DNA from: Bacteroidales bacterium UBA1757
Lineage (GTDB): Bacteria; Bacteroidota; Bacteroidia; Bacteroidales; UBA1402
Direction of reading: 5' to 3'
Assembly (NCBI GenBank): GCA_002315625.1
Contig: DCHH01000073.1
Span: forward strand, 1-10,745
Length of the DNA: 10,745 nt
Shown here: one piece after another, positions 6,668 through 10,745 of the stretch
Layout: each line of letters begins with the position of its first letter
Numbering within the stretch: the first letter of the stretch is position 1
The notes under the pieces: model-generated
The model's database searches: none
Told to the model about the DNA's origin: nothing
The model's input: only the letters and a program-made list of their open reading frames with translations
Translations under genes and position numbers: made by a program

Positions 6668-6771
6668 GAAATTTCTTCCTTAATCAATTCTGCAACGGTG
6701 GGCTTTTCTATAGGGAAATGCTCTTTTTCGTATTCAATGACGATTAGCTTTCTGTGCGATACAATTCTCAT
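6655..6771 (-). CDS. Small 38-residue ORF overlapping DUF4160
   Basis: The ORF starts at the ATG 6769-6771, four bases after the TATCTTTG box, and ends at TAA 6655-6657 inside the start of the DUF4160 gene. It begins MRIVSHRKLIVIEYEKEHFP and continues with IEKPTVAELIKEEIS, a charged, foldable strand-helix sequence, not noise. I do not recognise it with certainty. The first ten residues recall the start of HigB-type toxins, but the rest does not follow. If the -7 box is correct the transcript would start almost at the ATG, so this ORF would be leaderless. Alternatively translation starts only at DUF4160 and this stretch is leader. The overlap argues for translational coupling. Confidence 0.45.
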   Translation of the reverse strand: MRIVSHRKLIVIEYEKEHFPIEKPTVAELIKEEISCHK

Positions 6772-6775
6772 GCGA

Positions 6776-6783
6776 CAAAGATA
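6776..6783 (-). promoter_or_regulatory. -7 box of the DUF4160-DUF2442 cassette (TATCTTTG)
   Basis: An exact TAnnTTTG match on the minus strand, with TTTTG (plus-strand 6801-6805) 17 bases upstream as a plausible -33 element. It reads toward the 38-codon ORF, DUF4160 and DUF2442. Confidence 0.65.
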
Positions 6784-6857
6784 CTGATAATTCTACAATA
6801 CAAAACATTAATAAACAATCCGTATAGGAGAAATTTCGTTTTTTGAGGAAAAGTGTC

Positions 6858-6865
6858 TATTATTG
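6858..6865 (+). promoter_or_regulatory. Weak candidate -7 box for the GH54 gene
   Basis: TATTATTG differs from TAnnTTTG at one position, is followed by C, and lies 22 bases before the GH54 ATG. No proper -33 element is seen. The intergenic region is shared with the divergent cassette promoter. Confidence 0.3.
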
Positions 6866-6887
6866 CGGAAGATTACATTTTTCCAAT

Positions 6888-9800
6888 ATGAAGACCAAAA
6901 ACCGTTTTGTTGCAGTTATCGCCTCTGCGGTAATTCTGCCGACTGCCATTTTTGCCTCTTTGGCGATTGCCGGCAGCACCCCCGACAATTCCGCACGGCC
7001 GGAAGGGCCATGCGATGTATATGCGAAGAACGGAGCGCCCTGCGTTGCCGCCCACAGCAGCACCAGAGCCCTCTATGCCTCCTACAACGGCCCGCTCTAC
7101 CAGGTGGTCCGTGCCTCTGACGGACAGACCCTCGACATTGGAGTTGTCCAGCCCTCTGACGGCGACCCCGGCGGATATGCCGATGCTGCCGCTCAGGATG
7201 AATTCTGTGCCAATACAACCTGCTGGGTCAGCATTCTGTATGACCAGTCGGGCAAAGGCAATCACCTGCAGCAGGCACCCCGTGGAGGTTTCTCGGGTCA
7301 TGCCATGGGTGGATTCAACAATGTTCCCATCGCCGACATGGCACCTGTTACCATCATGAATCATAAGGTGTATGGCCTTGCCATCCTCCCGGGAATGGGA
7401 CTGAGATGGAACGATGCTACGGGAACTGCTGTTGACGACCAGGCTGAAGGACAGTACTGGGTCATTAGCGGACACCATTACAACACCGGATGCTGCTTTG
7501 ATTACGGCAATGCCGAGACCGACAGCCGCGACGACGGCGACGGAACGATGGAGACCACCTATTTCGGCAACGGAAGGGCATGGTACCAGGGAACCGGAAC
7601 CGGTCCATGGATTGAGACCGACCAGGAGAACAATCTGGTGGGATGTGTCAATCCTGACCCCAATGACAAGTTCTGTCCCGACCTGCCCACCATCAACTGG
7701 AGGTTTGTCACAGCTACTGCCGACGGTGAACCTCACCACTGGCGTTCGATGGGTGGAAATGCCCAGGGTGGAGAGCTTGCCATCATGTACGACGGACAGC
7801 GCATTCAGAATCCTCGCAACAGTTACGACCCTATGCGCAAGCAGGGTGCCATCCTTCTTGGAAACGGAGGCGACAACAGCGTGGGCTCAGCCGGTACTTT
7901 CTATGAGGCTGCCATGACTGCTGCCGGGACTTTCCCCACAATCGAGTGCAACCAGGCTGTACAGGCTAACGTGGTTGCCGCCGGCTATGATGTGCAGAGA
8001 CTTGCCGTCAACGCCGCCGACAAGAACCAGGCCCCCAACGGACTTCAGACCTTCACCCCGAAAAGCACCGAATATACATCAGTTACTTTTGTCAACACCA
8101 CGGGCAAGGAAATCACTGACCTTTCTTTGAGCATCAAGGCTCCCAGAGGCTGGAAGGCCAACGTGATGGGCGGCAAGGGTGCTGTCCGGAAAATCGGCTA
8201 CAAAGTGGCTCCCGGCCAGAAGGTGGTTGTCAACTTTGCTGTCAGGTCCGGACGGAAGGAATTTAATGGAGACCTCGTTGCCAATGCCTCATGGACGGAT
8301 AACGGAAAATCTTTCTCTGAAAAGGCCGTTGAAAAGGTGCGCAATGTCAAACCAATCAAAATCAATGAGTTTGCAAGCGGAAACGCCGACAATGTAACCA
8401 ATGCTTTCATCGAGCTTTACAACGATTCCGACAAGCCTGTCAACATTTCGGGCTATTCCATCACTACGCATGCTATCAATATTCCTTATTTCTCATCCAT
8501 CAGAATTCCCAGAGGTACAAAGATTGCTCCCAAAGGATTCTATCTGCTCGGTCTTGCAACGTCGGGCCTTTCGGTTGACGCAGCAAAGGGTGATGATGTC
8601 CTCTATCTGCGAAGTGTGAAGGGAATCAAAGTGGGAGACAAGGTTATCGTAGGCACAGGCAAGAATGCAGAAGAGCGCATTGTGGCCGAAGTCACAGAGG
8701 CTCAGTTGCCCCCGCCTGCCCAGGGAATGCCAATGTTCCGCATGCCAGCACCCCTTGGAACGCCCACCACCCTGTGGCAGCCGCTTCCGGAGGGTCCCGT
8801 CATCACAATCCCTGCCGGTTCTACCAATATCCCCGTCACCAGCGTAACCGGTTTCAAGGTAGGAGACAAGATGGCCATAGGTTATGGTGCGCAGTATCCC
8901 GCTGTGTCGAATTCTCTTGAAAAATATGAGGTTGTCACGGTTACCGAGGTGGGCAAGCCCGGCACACAGGCATGGCTCGCATACGAAGCCCTTCCCGGAG
9001 AGACCAATATCAAGGTTTCGTCGGTCGAGAATATTTCTGTCGGCGACAGGATTCGTCTGGACATCGCCAGTGAGGGTCACGGAATTGAAACCGTTACCGT
9101 AAAGAGTGTGGGCACGGCTTCCAGCCTGAATCCCAACAACAATCGCCTGACACTCGAGGAGGCCGGCACAGGTCTTGAGCTCGAAGCTCCGCTCAAATAT
9201 GCCCATTCCGCCAACATTCCTTTCAGCGTGAACGGAACTGGTATCAGCTTCGAGCCGGCAAGCAAGTTCGACCACTCCAGCAACGAACCCGTCCTTGCCC
9301 TTGTTTTCAGCATAAAGCTCGACAAACCGCTTGCAAAGAACCATCCGATTGACGATGCTGTTGTTTGTGAGAATTGTACCGAAGCGGGTTATGTGGGCGA
9401 AGTCCCTGCAGACCAGCTCTTTGGCGGTCCCGCCCTTTCAGGCAGAGGCAACATCACGCTTCGCAATGCAAAGGGACTGGTGGTTGACGCACTCAACTAC
9501 GGTCTGGTGGTCGATCCGTGGCTCGGAGAAGGTTACCAGTTGGGCGGAAGTTCCGTCGGTAGCTATGCTCCCTCGCCTGTGGCACAAGCCAGGCGCTTCG
9601 GTGCGCAGCCCAGTGTTGCCGCACCCCGTTCCAGCGGACGTTTCCCCGACGGTCACGACACCGACGACAATATGCTCGATTTCCGTGTCCAGTCTTCATC
9701 AAGCGTTTTCCAGGCGGCTGAGGCCGGCGCTGATGTCCTTGTCATGAATGCCTGCGACGGAATCAAGCCCGGCCAGACTGTCATGGTTATGACTGCTGAA

Positions 9801-10004
9801 GGAATGGTTCCCGTAAAGATAGGAACCATAGGTGATAAACGGACAGAGGTTACCTTGGTACCTTGGATACCTGGCAGACCCCCAAGAGAAGTGCGTGTCG
9901 ATGTTCAGGACCTCTATCTTGCTGAACCTCCTACGGCGGCATTCGATGCGGGGCTGCCCATTGTTGTCAGCCTTCCTACTCCTGGAATGCCTAATATTTA
10001 TTGA
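6888..10004 (+). CDS. GH54 alpha-L-arabinofuranosidase with NEW3 and split lamin-tail domains, exported
   Basis: A predicted retaining alpha-L-arabinofuranosidase that removes arabinose from arabinoxylan or arabinan. The start at 6888 gives a signal peptide (KTKNRF then a hydrophobic core to about residue 28) and 1038 residues; an in-frame TTG at 6843 is rejected. The GH54 domain spans about 40-370. The nucleophile is Glu222 in TMETTYFG (E221 in the Aspergillus enzyme) and the acid/base Asp329 in GNGGDNS (D297 there). All six structural cysteines are kept: C42/C52, C107/C112 and the vicinal C202-C203 in GCCFDYGNAE. Six further Cys follow. A NEW3 domain (about 380-485) comes next, then a lamin-tail domain beginning IKINEFASG (488-562) and closing SSGRFPDGHDTDDNMLDF (to 935), with repeat modules inserted between, and a last module at 947-985. 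The fungal CBM42 is absent. The stop overlaps a TTG of the next gene. GH54 is mostly described from fungi and is unusual for Bacteroidales as far as I know. Confidence 0.92.
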   Translation: MKTKNRFVAVIASAVILPTAIFASLAIAGSTPDNSARPEGPCDVYAKNGAPCVAAHSSTRALYASYNGPLYQVVRASDGQTLDIGVVQPSDGDPGGYADAAAQDEFCANTTCWVSILYDQSGKGNHLQQAPRGGFSGHAMGGFNNVPIADMAPVTIMNHKVYGLAILPGMGLRWNDATGTAVDDQAEGQYWVISGHHYNTGCCFDYGNAETDSRDDGDGTMETTYFGNGRAWYQGTGTGPWIETDQENNLVGCVNPDPNDKFCPDLPTINWRFVTATADGEPHHWRSMGGNAQGGELAIMYDGQRIQNPRNSYDPMRKQGAILLGNGGDNSVGSAGTFYEAAMTAAGTFPTIECNQAVQANVVAAGYDVQRLAVNAADKNQAPNGLQTFTPKSTEYTSVTFVNTTGKEITDLSLSIKAPRGWKANVMGGKGAVRKIGYKVAPGQKVVVNFAVRSGRKEFNGDLVANASWTDNGKSFSEKAVEKVRNVKPIKINEFASGNADNVTNAFIELYNDSDKPVNISGYSITTHAINIPYFSSIRIPRGTKIAPKGFYLLGLATSGLSVDAAKGDDVLYLRSVKGIKVGDKVIVGTGKNAEERIVAEVTEAQLPPPAQGMPMFRMPAPLGTPTTLWQPLPEGPVITIPAGSTNIPVTSVTGFKVGDKMAIGYGAQYPAVSNSLEKYEVVTVTEVGKPGTQAWLAYEALPGETNIKVSSVENISVGDRIRLDIASEGHGIETVTVKSVGTASSLNPNNNRLTLEEAGTGLELEAPLKYAHSANIPFSVNGTGISFEPASKFDHSSNEPVLALVFSIKLDKPLAKNHPIDDAVVCENCTEAGYVGEVPADQLFGGPALSGRGNITLRNAKGLVVDALNYGLVVDPWLGEGYQLGGSSVGSYAPSPVAQARRFGAQPSVAAPRSSGRFPDGHDTDDNMLDFRVQSSSSVFQAAEAGADVLVMNACDGIKPGQTVMVMTAEGMVPVKIGTIGDKRTEVTLVPWIPGRPPREVRVDVQDLYLAEPPTAAFDAGLPIVVSLPTPGMPNIY
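8589..9833 (+). repeat. Four diverged ~40-residue modules inside the GH54 protein
   Basis: Segments at 8589-8696, 8817-8954, 8997-9113 and 9726-9833 share the pattern G-x-(T/D)-x-(I/L)-x-V-x-S-V-x-G-(I/F)-x-V-G-D-(K/R), then a strand and a closing V-x-x-V-G. Examples are VLYLRSVKGIKVGDK, IPVTSVTGFKVGDK and IKVSSVENISVGDR; the fourth (VLVMNACDGIKPGQ) is the most diverged. They look like small beta modules. Three lie inside the lamin-tail domain and the fourth after it. Function unknown. Confidence 0.7.
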
Positions 10005-10042
10005 GCAACTGTTTTTATTGGGCAGCAGTTTTATTGAGCAAC
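9997..10042 (+). repeat. Direct repeat across the GH54 stop / VKOR start junction
   Basis: TTTATTGAGCAAC occurs at 9997-10009 and again, identical, at 10030-10042. A degenerate middle copy (TATTGGGCAGCAG) begins at 10016. The outer period is 33 bases, eleven codons. The first copy carries the GH54 stop TGA (10002-10004). Each perfect copy offers an in-frame TTG (10001 and 10034) for the VKOR gene, which has no usable ATG here. Confidence 0.75.
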
Positions 10043-10745
10043 AATTTTCAAATAGCACAAAGGAAATGGGGCCCGGCTCTACTTGGAGTCGTGGCCCTTC
10101 TCCTCTGTGTAGTCATGTCGTGGCACTCGCTTGTACATGGCGGACTTCCCGGCTGTACTGCTGGTTCCGCCTGTGACGGCGTTCTTGGCAGTTCCTGGTC
10201 CCTTGTGTATGGCATCCTCCCTGTGAGTGTTCTTGCGGCAGGAATCTATGTGAGTTTCATTATATGCCTGTTTCTGATTGACCAGGCTGAGGAATCGCTG
10301 CGCCCGCTGGTCTGGAAGGTGGAACTTGCTATCTGCGGGGCGGTTGCGGGGAGTGCGGTGTGGTTCACTGCGCTGCAAATCTTCGTATTGGAAAGCTTCT
10401 GCAAATATTGCATGACGGAACATGGCCTTGGTCTTGTCCTGGCTGTATGGATGCTGAGACTGTCCAAGGGTATGCGATTCCGTTGGCCTTCATTTGTTGC
10501 CGGACTTTGCCTGGCGGGTGCGTTGGCCGGTTTCCAGATGCTTACGGTAGATGAAAACGCCTATTATGGAGGGACTTCCGATGCTGAACTCCCGGTGCTA
10601 TCTGAAGAGGAATTTCCGGTGCTTGGCGGCGGTCCGAAAACGGTTTTTGATGGCGGTCCGAAAACGGTGGTGCTGATGTTTGACTATCAGTGCCCCCATT
10701 GTAAGAAGGTTCATGCCGCAGTCAGGGAAATCGTGGAAAGCCATG
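10034..10745 (+). CDS. VKOR-thioredoxin (DsbA-like) fusion, partial at 3' end
   Basis: A predicted membrane enzyme that makes disulfide bonds in exported proteins. The VKOR part passes electrons to quinone (the role of DsbB) and the attached thioredoxin-fold part oxidises substrates (the role of DsbA). Numbered from the TTG at 10034, the loop cysteines are C41 and C47 (PGCTAGSACDGVLGSSWS, with S53), and the quinone-side pair is C123-C126 (ESFCKYC). Their spacing matches cyanobacterial VKOR (50, 56, S62, 130, 133). Hydrophobic helices are visible at about 14-33, 57-82, 96-119, 129-143 and 153-170. A linker leads to the thioredoxin motif VVLMFDYQCPHCKKVH with CPHC at 220-223, the same pair as E. 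coli DsbA. The gene runs off the right edge. No in-frame ATG precedes the first helix, so the start is TTG 10034 or TTG 10001, the latter overlapping the GH54 stop. No terminator lies between the two genes. Confidence 0.85.
   Translation, partial: MSNNFQIAQRKWGPALLGVVALLLCVVMSWHSLVHGGLPGCTAGSACDGVLGSSWSLVYGILPVSVLAAGIYVSFIICLFLIDQAEESLRPLVWKVELAICGAVAGSAVWFTALQIFVLESFCKYCMTEHGLGLVLAVWMLRLSKGMRFRWPSFVAGLCLAGALAGFQMLTVDENAYYGGTSDAELPVLSEEEFPVLGGGPKTVFDGGPKTVVLMFDYQCPHCKKVHAAVREIVESH
10628..10675 (+). repeat. 24-bp tandem duplication in the VKOR-thioredoxin linker
   Basis: GGCGGTCCGAAAACGGT is found at 10628-10644 and identically at 10652-10668, period 24 bases. In frame it duplicates eight residues (GGPKTVFD, GGPKTVVL) just before the first strand of the thioredoxin domain. 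The near-identity suggests a recent slippage event. Confidence 0.85.

Noticed and set aside
6843..6887. Extended GH54 start at TTG 6843
   Set aside because: It would put 15 polar residues before an otherwise normal signal peptide and include the candidate -7 box; the ATG at 6888 fits better.
8493..9344. Minus-strand ORF of 283 codons, and the similar one at 6873-7739
   Set aside because: Both are antisense to GH54, without signal, motif or promoter.
1..10745. CRISPR array, tRNA, rRNA, riboswitch, phage or integrative-element genes
   Set aside because: I saw no regularly spaced repeats, no tRNA-like cloverleaf, no rRNA signature and no integrase or conjugation gene on either strand.

Overview
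The window looks like a piece of a Bacteroidales (gut or rumen type Bacteroidota) chromosome. The evidence is a GH97 glycosidase of the SusB type, Bacteroidota-style -7 boxes (TATCTTTG twice, TATATTTG once), a CpsB-type phosphatase with the family's usual short MFGSLF start, and carbohydrate-degrading lipoprotein and exported enzymes. I cannot name the genus.

Left part (1-2032) is a decayed surface-polysaccharide region. From the left edge there is the C-terminal half of a putative circularly permuted ATP-grasp protein (minus strand), an IS3-family orfA scrap (plus), the last ~45 codons of an initiating sugar transferase (minus), a CpsB/YwqE-type tyrosine phosphatase whose C-terminus is cut short (minus), and the tyrosine-rich tail of a Wzc-type kinase (minus). 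This is the wzc-cpsB-sugar transferase order of an exopolysaccharide locus, but only the phosphatase retains a full active site. A rho-independent terminator (minus) and a possible short independent transcript separate it from the next block.

Middle part (2196-6161) is plant-polysaccharide degradation. On the minus strand lie a CE7 acetyl xylan esterase with a signal peptide and, downstream of it, a GH97 alpha-glucosidase-type lipoprotein. The GH97 gene has its own -7 box and an 18-bp-arm inverted repeat where the -33 region should be. On the plus strand is a fragment of a GH28 polygalacturonase, cut off by the next block.

A small cassette (6166-6783, minus) carries DUF2442, DUF4160 and an overlapping 38-codon ORF under one strong -7 box. 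It resembles a toxin-antitoxin-like accessory unit.

Right part (6888-10745, plus) is the most distinctive. It holds a 1038-residue exported GH54 alpha-L-arabinofuranosidase with a cysteine-rich catalytic domain (including the vicinal Cys-Cys), a NEW3 domain, and a lamin-tail domain apparently split by repeated beta modules. Its stop codon is overlapped by, or lies within 30 nt of, the start of a VKOR-thioredoxin fusion gene, a complete disulfide-forming system in one polypeptide, which runs off the right edge. The simplest reading is that a secreted disulfide-dependent hemicellulase travels with its own oxidative folding catalyst. The enzymes together point to arabinoxylan or pectin side-chain use (arabinose removal, deacetylation, alpha-glucoside cleavage). 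No SusC/SusD pair, sensor or rRNA/tRNA gene is in the window.
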